Source of the DNA: Cyanobacteria bacterium PR.3.49 | Lineage (GTDB): Bacteria; Cyanobacteriota; Vampirovibrionia; Obscuribacterales; Obscuribacteraceae | Direction: 5' to 3' | Assembly (NCBI GenBank): GCA_013997645.1 | Contig: PNKB01000042.1 | Span: 1-32,010 of the forward strand | Length of the DNA stretch: 32,010 nucleotides | Shown: positions 1-7,428 of the stretch, in pieces | How positions within the stretch are numbered: position 1 is the stretch's first letter | Layout: the number at the start of each line of letters is the position of its first letter | Program-made: the position numbers and the translations under genes | The notes under the pieces: model-generated | The model's database searches: none | What the model saw: only the letters and a program-made list of their open reading frames with translations | Told to the model about the DNA's origin: nothing

Positions 1-367
1 TTTCAGCCTTTGCTCTGGGCTTGGCTTGCTCGTCGGACTTAGCCAGAACTTTGTCGTTCAGCTTAATGGATTCAATAAGAATGCGAGTGTAGTGTTGGCG
101 ATGCCCTTGCTTTTTGCGGGTGCCTTTCTTCGGCTTCATGTGATAGACGATGATCTTTTTGTTTTTGTCGTGGCGAAGAATCTTGCCTTCCACTTTGGCG
201 CCGTCGATGAATGGCTTACCGACAGTGGAATTGTCGCCATCAACGAGCATCAAAACACGTTCAAATACAAACTGGTCGCCTTCTTTGCCATCCGTCAGAT
301 CGACGTCTACAAAGCGTCCTGCTTCCAATTGAAATTGCCTTCCTGCGGCTTCTACGATGGCAAACAT
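1..367 (-). CDS. rplU: 50S ribosomal protein L21 (3' end outside window)
   Basis: Large-subunit ribosomal protein that binds 23S rRNA. The visible 122 codons begin MFAIVEAAGRQFQLEAG, the family's canonical N-terminus, and run to the L21 signature GHRQHYTRILIESI near residues 91-104. L21 usually ends close to this point at about 103 residues. Here the frame stays open through a charged, Lys/Ala-rich tail (AKSDEQAKPRAKAE) to the window edge, so this protein carries a C-terminal extension of unknown length. The ATG has a GGAG Shine-Dalgarno (complement of 374-377) 6 nt upstream. rpmA (L27) normally follows and would lie outside the window. The leader holds a terminator-like hairpin (separate entry). 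Identification is secure; only the C-terminus is unseen. Confidence 0.96.
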   Translation of the reverse strand, partial: MFAIVEAAGRQFQLEAGRFVDVDLTDGKEGDQFVFERVLMLVDGDNSTVGKPFIDGAKVEGKILRHDKNKKIIVYHMKPKKGTRKKQGHRQHYTRILIESIKLNDKVLAKSDEQAKPRAKAE

Positions 368-416
368 TGTCGTCTCCAAGTCTTGTGCTCAGCGTGTTTG
401 AATCTGCTGAATCGCT

Positions 417-453
417 GAATAAAATGTCGCCCCAGCATTTGACTGGGCGTGAC
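417..453 (-). promoter_or_regulatory. terminator-like hairpin in the rplU leader
   Basis: On the minus strand, about 60 nt before the rplU ATG, CGCCCAG pairs with CTGGGGCG (one bulged G) around the loop TCAAATG. The stem is extended by GTC/GAC across a bulged A (426-453). It is followed directly by ATTTTATTC (417-425), so it resembles an intrinsic terminator inside the 5' leader. An upstream GGGC (from AGGGGCTG) could pair with the GCCC of the stem and compete with it. L21 operons in some bacteria have a conserved RNA leader; whether this belongs to that family cannot be judged by eye. Confidence 0.4.
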
Positions 454-488
454 GCCTTCAGCCCCTTTTAGGACTCAGGCGATTGGCA

Positions 489-518
489 ATAGTACCAAAT
501 ATAAATTCTGCCGTCCAA
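489..518 (-). promoter_or_regulatory. candidate sigma70-type promoter for rplU
   Basis: On the minus strand, TTGGAC (complement of 513-518) and TACTAT (complement of 489-494) are separated by 18 nt. Transcription would start near 482 and give a leader of roughly 115 nt carrying the 426-453 hairpin. The -10 matches consensus at 4 of 6 positions and the -35 at the leading TTG. Moderate support only. Confidence 0.4.
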
Positions 519-531
519 ATTTACGTAAATT
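518..531. promoter_or_regulatory. 14-bp perfect palindrome, possible operator
   Basis: AATTTACGTAAATT is a perfect inverted repeat in the gap between the divergent rplU and the 69-aa gene. It abuts the proposed rplU -35 box. Its size and position suit a dimeric repressor site, but AT-rich palindromes also arise by chance. Confidence 0.25.
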
Positions 532-628
532 GTCTTAAGCTTTATTGTGATGGCAATTGTCTGGCGATTATGAAAGGCATCTCACAGGGTGTCGATCTAA
601 GTCATTTCGGAGCAATAGAGGAAAGGCG

Positions 629-838
629 ATGAGTGAAGGAAACGAAGCCGAGCTTGGCAGAAGCAAGTATGGATCGACTCCTCCGGAGCATTTGCGCCAT
701 CTTCTTACGATCGGCTGGAGCCCTAAGAGCCCGCTCATACTTAAATATGTAGCCGAAAACCGCCTGCAGCGCGAACTGGCCAGTTGGCAGGAATTAGAAG
801 CTGAAGCTTCTGCGCGCAAACCGGCAGTCAAAAAGTAG
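629..838 (+). CDS. small hypothetical protein, 69 aa
   Basis: I do not recognise this protein. The frame is open from 557, but ATG 629 is preferred because AGAGGAAAGG (617-626) is a good Shine-Dalgarno just before it. The product (MSEGNEAELGRSKYGSTPPE...) is soluble, with no signal peptide, membrane segment or Cys. Residues 17-40 (TPPEHLRHLLTIGWSPKSP) are followed by a predicted charged helix (NRLQRELASWQELEAEASA) and a basic tail ending KPAVKK. It lies alone between divergent rplU and the peroxiredoxin gene, with about 114 nt to the latter. Coding potential rests on the RBS and normal-looking codon use. Confidence 0.6.
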   Translation: MSEGNEAELGRSKYGSTPPEHLRHLLTIGWSPKSPLILKYVAENRLQRELASWQELEAEASARKPAVKK

Positions 839-952
839 ATGTCTTTAACTTGCGTCAATAATTGTGCAATTTCCATTAAACATTTTAAGGATCTTGCCTG
901 ATGCTAATAAAATCGTCGGACTGATTCACAACCTTTTGGAGTGATTGCGTCT

Positions 953-1492
953 ATGTTGCAAGTTGGAAAAAGAGCTCCGGACTTTGATATGCCCTCGACC
1001 AAGGACATGAAAGGTCTGAAAGAGAACGTACGCCTCGCCGATTACAAAGGCAAATGGCTCGTTGTTTTCTTCTACCCCCTGGATTTCACGTTCGTCTGCC
1101 CGACTGAAATCACCGCATTCGATAAGAGATACGACGAATTCAAGAAAGCCGGTGCTGAAATCCTGGCTATCTCGACCGACAGCGTATACAGCCACCGCGC
1201 CTGGATCCAAACCCCTGAAGATAAGGGTGGACTGGGACCGATCAAATTCGTTCTGGCTTCCGACATCACCAAAGATGTCAGCCGCGATTTCGGCGTATTG
1301 ATGGAAGACAAAGGCATCGCTCTGCGTGGCTTGTTCATCATCGATACCGATGGCAACCTCCAGTATCAAGTCGTCCACAGCCTCAACATCGGACGTTCGG
1401 TTGATGAAACTTTGAGAGTTCTCGAAGCGCTCAAGACCGGCGGACTCTGCGGCGCTGACTGGAAGCCCGGCCAAAAGCCACTTACCGTTTAA
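953..1492 (+). CDS. typical 2-Cys peroxiredoxin (AhpC/Prx1 type), 179 aa
   Basis: Thiol peroxidase that reduces H2O2 and organic peroxides in the cytoplasm. The peroxidatic cysteine is C49 in the FTFVCPTE motif. The resolving cysteine is C166 in GGLCGADWKPG, close to the C-terminus as in the typical 2-Cys class. The usual VCPANWKPG is varied here, but Cys and WKPG are kept. A GTG at 941 is in frame, but ATG 953 is chosen because the GGAG at 938-941 lies upstream of it (11-nt spacing, somewhat long) and the protein then starts in the family's usual place (MLQVGKRAPDF). A strong terminator follows at once, so it is probably monocistronic or the end of a unit. A thioredoxin-fold protein is encoded about 210 nt downstream. 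Confidence 0.95.
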   Translation: MLQVGKRAPDFDMPSTKDMKGLKENVRLADYKGKWLVVFFYPLDFTFVCPTEITAFDKRYDEFKKAGAEILAISTDSVYSHRAWIQTPEDKGGLGPIKFVLASDITKDVSRDFGVLMEDKGIALRGLFIIDTDGNLQYQVVHSLNIGRSVDETLRVLEALKTGGLCGADWKPGQKPLTV

Positions 1493-1514
1493 TTACGGCA
1501 AGTCGATAATTGTG

Positions 1515-1550
1515 CAGACCGCTCCATTAGGGGCGGTCTGTTTTTCTTTT
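1515..1550 (+). terminator. Rho-independent terminator after the peroxiredoxin gene
   Basis: CAGACCGC (1515-1522) pairs perfectly with GCGGTCTG (1533-1540) around a 10-nt loop, followed by a T-rich tract (TTTTTCTTTT). It sits 22 nt after the stop codon. Confidence 0.9.
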
Positions 1551-1560
1551 GGAAAGACAG

Positions 1561-1588
1561 AAAGATTTTTCGCTGAAAAATCTTTTTT
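1561..1588. terminator. second AT-rich hairpin
   Basis: AAAGATTTTT (1561-1570) and AAAAATCTTT (1576-1585) form a 10-bp stem with the loop CGCTG, and Ts follow. It may back up the terminator just upstream or work on either strand. It is AT-rich and weaker than the first. Confidence 0.4.
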
Positions 1589-1704
1589 GCGGCGCTGTTG
1601 CACTGAAAACTTTGCCGAATGAGGCTTCAGAACAGTTAAATTAGTGTGATTCGAATATCGCCGGAGCGATACAATTAAGAGCTTAGAGCTAAAAGGAGGT
1701 TCTG

Positions 1705-2181
1705 ATGCCACTTCGTATGGATGCCGCCCTGCCTTCGATTGAAGGAGGTACCGAGTGGTTCAACAGCCCGCCGATCAAAAATGATGAATTGAAAGGCACA
1801 CCTGTACTTATTCATTTCTGGGCAATCAGCTGTGGAATTTGCAAAGAGTCGTTGCCGGAAATTTCCGGTTGGTTGGATTCGTACGGCAGCAAAGGATTGA
1901 AGATAGTATCCGTTCACATGCCAAGGCAGGAAACAGATACCAACATCGAAGCAGTCAAAGAAGCTATCGAAGAGTATCAAGTGAAGCAGCCCTGCGTCGT
2001 AGACAACTGGCATGAGATCACCGACGGATTCGAAAACAAATACGTCCCGGCTTTTTATCTTTTCGATGAAGAAGGAAAGATGCGTCAATTCAACGCCGGT
2101 GAAAAGGCTGCCAAACTGGTTGAATCAGCAATCGAAAGAGTGCTGAACGCTTATGCTGAAAAGCAAGGCGCCAAAGCTTGA
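1705..2181 (+). CDS. TlpA/AhpC-TSA-like thioredoxin-fold protein, cytoplasmic
   Basis: Thioredoxin-superfamily protein of 158 aa. The redox motif is C43-G-I-C46 in FWAISCGICKESLPE, and the expected cis-proline is P115 in KYVPAFYLFDEEG. The layout (DELKGTPVLIHFWA, then helix, then IVSVHMP) is that of TlpA/ResA-like proteins. Those are usually exported or membrane-anchored, but this one has no signal peptide or anchor and should be cytoplasmic. The start is firm: AAAAGGAGG lies 6-7 nt before the ATG. It follows the peroxiredoxin gene across a terminator and precedes hemL by 49 nt, so it may be co-transcribed with hemL. Its partner is not shown by the sequence; reducing the peroxiredoxin is only a possibility. 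Confidence 0.85.
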   Translation: MPLRMDAALPSIEGGTEWFNSPPIKNDELKGTPVLIHFWAISCGICKESLPEISGWLDSYGSKGLKIVSVHMPRQETDTNIEAVKEAIEEYQVKQPCVVDNWHEITDGFENKYVPAFYLFDEEGKMRQFNAGEKAAKLVESAIERVLNAYAEKQGAKA

Positions 2182-2230
2182 AGCCAGTCTCTTAGCTCTA
2201 TACGCACCCTAAATCAAAAGAGGAACGTTT

Positions 2231-3514
2231 ATGTCTACAGCTTCAGTGATTAGCCGTTCCAAACAATTGGCTGCGCGGGCGGAGAAAGTCATTCCCGGCG
2301 GCGTCAATTCTCCGGTAAGGGCGCTGAAGTCTGTTGGTGCCGACCCGATTTATTTCGAGCGCGGCGACGGTCCTCATCTTTTCGATGTGGACGGCAATAA
2401 ATACATAGATTATGTAGGTTCGTGGGGGCCGATGGTGCTGGGTCATTGTCATCCGCGCGTGCTCGAGGCCATCGAAGCGGCCCTTGCGCATGGAACCAGC
2501 TATGGTGCTCCCTGCCGTCAGGAAGTAGAGATGGCGGAATTGATCTGCCAGCTGATTCCTTCTATCGAAATGGTGCGCATGGTCAATTCCGGCACTGAAG
2601 CGACAATGTCGGCTATTCGTGTAGCCAGAGCTTTCACCAAGCGCGACATTATTCTCAAATTTGAAGGTTGCTATCACGGACATGGCGATTCTTTTCTGGC
2701 TAAAGCCGGTTCTGGGTTGGCAACTCTAGGTATCAGCAGTTGCCCGGGCGTGCCTGAAGAGACGACCAAATTGACAATTACTGTTCCATTCAATGATCTC
2801 GATGCGGTGAAAAAGGCCTTCAAAGAGCACGCCAAAGAAATTGCTGCTGTCATTCTCGAGCCTGTGGTCGGCAATTCCGGTCTGATTCTTCCTAAAGAAG
2901 GATATCTGGCCGGTCTTAGAGAAATCACTTCCCAGAATGGTGCACTCCTGATATTTGATGAAGTAATGACCGGTTTTAGAGTGGCTCTGAATGGCGCTCA
3001 AGGCCGTTTTGACATCAAGCCCGACCTGACCACGCTCGGCAAGATCATTGGTGGAGGGCTGCCTGTCGGCGCTTATGGTGGACGCAGGGAAATCATGGAA
3101 ATGATTGCTCCTAAAGGTTCTGTGTATCAAGCCGGTACGCTTTCCGGAAATCCGCTGGCAATGGCTGCCGGGCTCGCGCAGCTGAAGCATCTTCAACAAG
3201 CGGACAGTTATGTTCGGCTCACGAACAAAACGGATCTTCTGGCTAAAGGCTTGACTGAGCTGGCTGAGAAAAAGGGCGGCATGAAAGTTGCCCACATAAC
3301 CGGCATGATCACTGTGTTTTTCACGGACAAAGAAGTGGTCGATTTTGAAAGTGCCAAGCAATGCGATACCGATAAGTTTGCAAAAGTCTGGCGCAAATTG
3401 ACCGACAAAGGCATCTATTGGCCCCCTTCCCAATTCGAAGCCGCGTTTCTCTCTACGGTTCATTCGACCAAGGACATTGAAGAAACAATCAAAGCTTTTG
3501 AAGAGTCTGTTTAG
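2231..3514 (+). CDS. hemL: glutamate-1-semialdehyde 2,1-aminomutase
   Basis: PLP enzyme that converts glutamate-1-semialdehyde to 5-aminolevulinate, the last step of the C5 route to tetrapyrroles. At 427 aa it has the family's normal length. Hallmarks in order: the N-terminal IPGGVNSPVRA (about residues 21-31), MVNSGTEATMSAIRVARA, FEGCYHGHGD, LIFDEVMTGFR, the PLP lysine K271 in TTLGKIIGGGLPVGA, and YQAGTLSGNPLAM. All these motifs are intact. AAAAGAGGA lies before the ATG. It follows the thioredoxin-like gene by 49 nt. Its 3' end overlaps the convergent comF-family gene by 26 nt, with no visible terminator between them. Confidence 0.97.
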   Translation: MSTASVISRSKQLAARAEKVIPGGVNSPVRALKSVGADPIYFERGDGPHLFDVDGNKYIDYVGSWGPMVLGHCHPRVLEAIEAALAHGTSYGAPCRQEVEMAELICQLIPSIEMVRMVNSGTEATMSAIRVARAFTKRDIILKFEGCYHGHGDSFLAKAGSGLATLGISSCPGVPEETTKLTITVPFNDLDAVKKAFKEHAKEIAAVILEPVVGNSGLILPKEGYLAGLREITSQNGALLIFDEVMTGFRVALNGAQGRFDIKPDLTTLGKIIGGGLPVGAYGGRREIMEMIAPKGSVYQAGTLSGNPLAMAAGLAQLKHLQQADSYVRLTNKTDLLAKGLTELAEKKGGMKVAHITGMITVFFTDKEVVDFESAKQCDTDKFAKVWRKLTDKGIYWPPSQFEAAFLSTVHSTKDIEETIKAFEESV

Positions 3515-4232
3515 CAGGTTGTAACGCGTAGGCGAGGGTGACGGCATTGACGCTCAATGCACCGCTGTCCATGAGCGCATTTGCGCACGAGGACAGAGTT
3601 GCTCCGGACGTCAAAAGGTCGTCCACCAGAATTATGTGTGTCCCTTCAACCAACCTTCTTCGTGCCTGGAATGCACCACTCACGTTGAGCTTGCGCTCTT
3701 GCTTTCCGAGTTGATGTTGGGTTGCCGTCGGGCGAGTGCGCGCAAGAGCTCTTTTTTCGATGCGTATATCGTGACTGTACGCGACTCGCTGCGCCATTAA
3801 TTCCGCCTGGTTGAATCCCCGCTTGAGCAGGCGTTTCCAGTGTAGTGGCACCGGGACCAGAAGGCAGTCTTTTATGCGGACCATTTTGGCCAGATCATCC
3901 AGCGCCTGACTGAGAAACAACGCCAGATCCTTGACGACAAGCCGGTCATCATCATATTTCAGATGGTAGAGGATTTTTTTTAGCGGGCCTTGATACGGCA
4001 ATCTTGATGCCACCAAAAGCGGTGCCATATTCTCAATATTGACTATCTTGAGAAGCGACGGCTCCAGTTCGAGTTTGAAAAAGCAGCTATCGCATAAGGT
4101 CGTTCTATTAAGCTCTTTCCACTCTCTGGGGCTGTTTAGAAACTCAATCAAGTCGACTTTCAATTCTTCATTGCAAACCCGGCATTTTTCCTGACAGAGT
4201 GCCAGCGAAACTGCGTCCAAAAATCCCTGCAC
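3489..4232 (-). CDS. ComF-family phosphoribosyltransferase
   Basis: ComF/GntX-type protein of 247 aa: an N-terminal zinc ribbon followed by a PRTase domain. Zinc ligands are C17/C20 and C47/C50. The PRPP loop is VDDLLTSGAT (about residues 203-212), preceded by the family motif LLKRGFNQAELMAQ. The longest frame opens at TTG 4283, but I choose GTG 4232. It is preceded by GGAGGTGAT, a nearly full anti-SD match, at ideal spacing. The product then begins MQGFLDAVSLALCQEKCRVC, as ComF proteins normally do, while the TTG has no SD. Family members take part in DNA uptake in naturally competent bacteria, but many homologues have no proven role. Convergent with hemL, overlapping by 26 nt. Confidence 0.9.
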   Translation of the reverse strand: MQGFLDAVSLALCQEKCRVCNEELKVDLIEFLNSPREWKELNRTTLCDSCFFKLELEPSLLKIVNIENMAPLLVASRLPYQGPLKKILYHLKYDDDRLVVKDLALFLSQALDDLAKMVRIKDCLLVPVPLHWKRLLKRGFNQAELMAQRVAYSHDIRIEKRALARTRPTATQHQLGKQERKLNVSGAFQARRRLVEGTHIILVDDLLTSGATLSSCANALMDSGALSVNAVTLAYALQPAKQTLQKL

Positions 4233-4352
4233 AAAATCACCTCCAGCATTAGGATGGTTTACTCTCGATTGTTGGCTGAACAATTTAGGGTGATGAGTTA
4301 GTAGACGTAACCGCCCGAAAAAAAGTTCAAAGCCCGGGAAAAAATTTCAAAA

Positions 4353-4371
4353 GCTCGCTAAGATAGCGGGC
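4353..4371 (+). promoter_or_regulatory. 8-bp hairpin just before the RBS of the PLP-enzyme gene
   Basis: GCTCGCTA (4353-4360) pairs with TAGCGGGC (4364-4371) through one G-T pair, with the loop AGA. It ends 7 nt before GAGGAGAG (4379-4386), the Shine-Dalgarno of the next gene. It has no T tract on this strand. It could shape translation initiation or mRNA stability; function unknown. Confidence 0.3.
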
Positions 4372-4390
4372 TGAGTGTTGAGGAGAGCAA

Positions 4391-5656
4391 ATGCCAACAA
4401 CAATTGTCGACAGTGCCACCCGAGATTTGATCCGGCAGGCGGAAAAATCGCTTGCCGACCTGTTCGAGTTTGTCGACGAGACCGCACTTGCTAATCAGCG
4501 CAAAGTGCTCGATGCATTTCGCAATCACCGGCTGACTGAAGAACACTTCGCCGAACATACAGGATATGGCATCGATGATGCGGGCAGAGAAGCTTTAGAC
4601 GGGATTTTTGCAGAAATATTTGCGGCCCCAACTTCCGCCGTGCGCATGCAAGTGGTGTCGGGAACTCATGCTCTGGCCCTGTGTCTTTTTGGTTGCTTGA
4701 AGCCCGGTGATCGATTGGTCAGCCTCACGGGCGCCCCCTATGACACGCTGCAACAAGTGATTGGCATTGCCGGTGACGGCAGGGGCTCGCTTAAGGAACT
4801 GGGAATTGCATACGATCAAGTCGACATCGATCCGGCAGCCATTGATGTTCCAGCTTTAGAACGGGTTCTAAAACCGCCCACCAAGCTGGTAACTATTCAA
4901 AAATCCTGCGGCTATTCTTTTGAAAGACGTACGTTTTCCAACAAAGAAATCGCCGACATGATAGAGGCGGTCAAGAAAATCAATCCGCTCTGTCTGGTCA
5001 TGGTCGACAATTGCTACGGCGAGTTTGTCGAGACGACCGAACCCACCAGCCATGGAGCCGATATCATCGCCGGTTCGCTAATCAAGAATCCGGGCGGCGG
5101 GCTGGCCGTGTCCGGTGGCTATATTGCCGGGCGCGAGGATTTGATCGAACAGGCGCTCTTTCGGCTTACGGCGCCAGGCATAGGCGGGCACCAGGGCGTC
5201 AGTTTCAATCAAAACCGCCTGCTTTTCCAGGGACTCTTTCTTGCTCCATCAGTTGTGGCCTCAGCGGTAAAAGGCGCCATGCTTTCGGCGGTCGTATTCC
5301 GCGACCTCGGGCTGGAAGTGAAGCCGGCGCCCACGGACAGGCGCTTCGATATTATTCAGGCGATTAAATTCTCGGACAGGCAGAAGCTGCTCAATTTCTG
5401 TCGGGCTATTCAATATTTCTCGCCGGTCAACGCGCACGTTGCCCCGGAGCCCGCCGAAATGCCGGGCTATGAGGATCAAGTCGTGATGGCCGGCGGCACT
5501 TTTGTAGAAGGATCGACTATCGAGCTGTCTGCCGACGGTCCTTTGAGAGAGCCCTATGCCGCCTTTTTGCAGGGCGGCCTTACATATCTCCATATTAAGT
5601 GCATGCTAGAAGGGGCTCTAAGCCGCAGCAGGAGCGGCGAATTGCCGTTTGTTTAG
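4391..5656 (+). CDS. PLP-dependent Met-gamma-lyase / aluminium-resistance family protein
   Basis: Fold-type I PLP enzyme of the family annotated as methionine gamma-lyase family or cystathionine beta-lyase involved in aluminium resistance. At 421 aa it has the usual size. Visible motifs are RMQVVSGTHALALCLFG (about residues 84-100), GAPYDTLQQVIG, KSCGYSFERR, VMVDNCYGEFVE (the Asp binding the PLP pyridine) and the PLP lysine K232 in IAGSLIKNPGGGLA. These proteins resemble C-S lyases, but the physiological substrate is unsettled, so no reaction is assigned. The ATG has GAGGAGAG 4 nt upstream. It stands alone between divergent comF-family and downstream prs; a small hairpin lies in its leader. 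Confidence 0.88.
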   Translation: MPTTIVDSATRDLIRQAEKSLADLFEFVDETALANQRKVLDAFRNHRLTEEHFAEHTGYGIDDAGREALDGIFAEIFAAPTSAVRMQVVSGTHALALCLFGCLKPGDRLVSLTGAPYDTLQQVIGIAGDGRGSLKELGIAYDQVDIDPAAIDVPALERVLKPPTKLVTIQKSCGYSFERRTFSNKEIADMIEAVKKINPLCLVMVDNCYGEFVETTEPTSHGADIIAGSLIKNPGGGLAVSGGYIAGREDLIEQALFRLTAPGIGGHQGVSFNQNRLLFQGLFLAPSVVASAVKGAMLSAVVFRDLGLEVKPAPTDRRFDIIQAIKFSDRQKLLNFCRAIQYFSPVNAHVAPEPAEMPGYEDQVVMAGGTFVEGSTIELSADGPLREPYAAFLQGGLTYLHIKCMLEGALSRSRSGELPFV

Positions 5657-5732
5657 GGGGCGGTGTCAGCTCTAAAGATTTCTTATCGCCTTTCCTTATC
5701 CCCTTTTCTTCTTTAGAATTAGGGAGGCTGAG

Positions 5733-6755
5733 TTGGAGGGGATACACTTGGTTGCTCAAATAAGAAACAGAGCCAGTCTTTCGTTGGGTATTAGCAAAGC
5801 CCAGGAGACCAGCGGACACTTTGACCTGAAGATTCTGTCAGGCACCGCCAACCCCGAACTGGCAAGAGAAGTTGCAGAGTACCTGGAATTGGGTGTCTCT
5901 CCTGTCAAGATTCAACCGTTCTCAGACGGCGAGATTTACGTGCAGCTGCAAGAGAGCGTTCGGGGCGTCGATTGCTTCGTAGTTCAATCGACCTGCTCGC
6001 CCGTGAACGAAAACTTGATGGAATTGCTGATCATGCTCGATGCCCTGAAGCGCGCATCGGCAGGCAGAATTACCGTCGTCATGCCTTATTTCGGCTATGC
6101 ACGCCAGGACAGAAAAGCAGCCGGTCGCGAAGCGATTACCGCCAAGCTGGTAGCCGACCTTCTCACTACCGCCGGTGCCGATCGCGTCGTGGCTCTCGAT
6201 CTCCATGCGCCTCAAATAATGGGTTTCTTCAATATTCTGGTCGATCACCTTTATGGCAGCCCGGTCTTGATCGATTACATGAATTCCCTCGATCTCAGCG
6301 ATATCGTTCTGGTCAGCCCTGACGTAGGCGGTGTGGCAAGAGCGCGCGCTTTCGCCAAGAAATTGAACGACTCCCCCCTGGCCATTATCGACAAACGCCG
6401 CACCAAACATAACGAAGCCGAGTCACTGAGCCTCGTAGGTGACGTCAAAGGCAAAACGGCAATCATGGTAGACGATATGGTGGACACGGCCGGCACTCTG
6501 GTGAAGGGCGCCGAGCTGCTCAAAAGAGAAGGCGCCAAGTCGATTATCGCTTGCTCCACTCACGCAGTATTGTCCGGACCGGCCAACAAACGTTTGGAAG
6601 AGTCCTGCATCGAGAAGCTGATTGTCACCAATTCAATACCGCACGATCCCACTAAGATCTCGAAGAAAATCGTTCAGGTCAGCGTTGCGAAATTGCTCGG
6701 CGAGGCAATTGCGCGTATTCACGACGATTCGTCGGTCAGCGAACTGTTCGAATAG
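5733..6755 (+). CDS. prs: ribose-phosphate pyrophosphokinase (PRPP synthetase)
   Basis: Makes PRPP from ribose 5-phosphate and ATP, supplying purine, pyrimidine, NAD, His and Trp synthesis. Motifs: SDGEIYVQLQESVRG, MPYFGYARQDRK, ALDLHAPQIMGFF, VSPDVGGVARARAFAKKL, and the PRPP-binding loop DDMVDTAGT (residues 247-255). The product is 340 aa against about 315 in E. coli. The extra ~30 residues are N-terminal, as in cyanobacterial Prs proteins. TTG 5733 is chosen because AGGGAGG (5721-5727) lies 5 nt upstream. TTG 5748, behind a second GGAGGGG, is a real alternative. The metallohydrolase gene follows after 27 nt, probably in the same operon. Confidence 0.96.
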   Translation: MEGIHLVAQIRNRASLSLGISKAQETSGHFDLKILSGTANPELAREVAEYLELGVSPVKIQPFSDGEIYVQLQESVRGVDCFVVQSTCSPVNENLMELLIMLDALKRASAGRITVVMPYFGYARQDRKAAGREAITAKLVADLLTTAGADRVVALDLHAPQIMGFFNILVDHLYGSPVLIDYMNSLDLSDIVLVSPDVGGVARARAFAKKLNDSPLAIIDKRRTKHNEAESLSLVGDVKGKTAIMVDDMVDTAGTLVKGAELLKREGAKSIIACSTHAVLSGPANKRLEESCIEKLIVTNSIPHDPTKISKKIVQVSVAKLLGEAIARIHDDSSVSELFE

Positions 6756-6782
6756 CAAGAATATTACACAAGTAAATCTCAA

Positions 6783-7412
6783 ATGATTATTGAAACGTTT
6801 CCAGCCGGCCCGCTGCAGTGCAACTGCTCCATAATCGCCTGTCCGGAAACTAAAGAAGCAATCGTCGTCGATCCAGGCGGCGACGTGGAAAAGATCATTG
6901 AGCGTCTCAAGAAGCAGGGTTTGACGGTCAAGTATTTGCTGCATACGCATGCGCATTTCGACCACATAATGGGCTCTCGCGAATTGAAGGAAAAAACCGG
7001 CGCCAAGATTTGCTTGCATGAGGGCGATCAATGGCTTTACGACAACCTGCATAAACAGTGCGGTTTATTCGGCTTCAAAGCAACCGATCCCTTGCCCATC
7101 GATCATTATTTGCAAGACGAAGAAGAAGTTAAGGTCGGCAACATCACGGCTTCGGTCATTCACACACCGGGACACACACCAGGCAGTCTGTGTTTCAGCG
7201 TGCAGGAAAAAGACAGCACATTGCTTTCCGGCGACACATTATTTCAAAGATCGATCGGCAGAACCGACCTCTGGGGAGGCTCTTTCGATGAGATCATCAA
7301 ATCAATTTCGCAGCGGCTCTTTACCTTGGACGATTCAACCAAAGTCATTCCGGGGCACGGGCCGAATACCGACATCTGGTCGGAAAAGCGCGAGAATCCC
7401 TTCGTTCAATAG
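6783..7412 (+). CDS. metallo-beta-lactamase-fold hydrolase, glyoxalase II-like
   Basis: MBL-fold enzyme of 209 aa with a complete dinuclear metal site: H56-x-H58-x-D60-H61 in HTHAHFDHIMG, then the HTPGHTPGS histidine, the SGDTLF aspartate, and PGHGP near the end. Length and motif order match the short hydroxyacylglutathione hydrolase-like group (YcbL type), which lacks the long C-terminal domain of true glyoxalase II. The physiological thioester or other substrate cannot be told from sequence. It lies 27 nt after prs with no obvious Shine-Dalgarno, so translation may depend on prs. It converges on the downstream TPR gene with only 16 nt between stops. Confidence 0.9.
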   Translation: MIIETFPAGPLQCNCSIIACPETKEAIVVDPGGDVEKIIERLKKQGLTVKYLLHTHAHFDHIMGSRELKEKTGAKICLHEGDQWLYDNLHKQCGLFGFKATDPLPIDHYLQDEEEVKVGNITASVIHTPGHTPGSLCFSVQEKDSTLLSGDTLFQRSIGRTDLWGGSFDEIIKSISQRLFTLDDSTKVIPGHGPNTDIWSEKRENPFVQ

Positions 7413-7428
7413 TTTTTGAAACTGTCGC

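Noticed and set aside
926..1474. 182-aa minus-strand ORF opposite the peroxiredoxin gene
   Set aside because: Antisense shadow of a gene with intact catalytic motifs.
2726..3547. 273-aa minus-strand ORF opposite hemL
   Set aside because: Pure antisense shadow: hemL is fully conserved in this span and the antisense product has no recognisable features or RBS.
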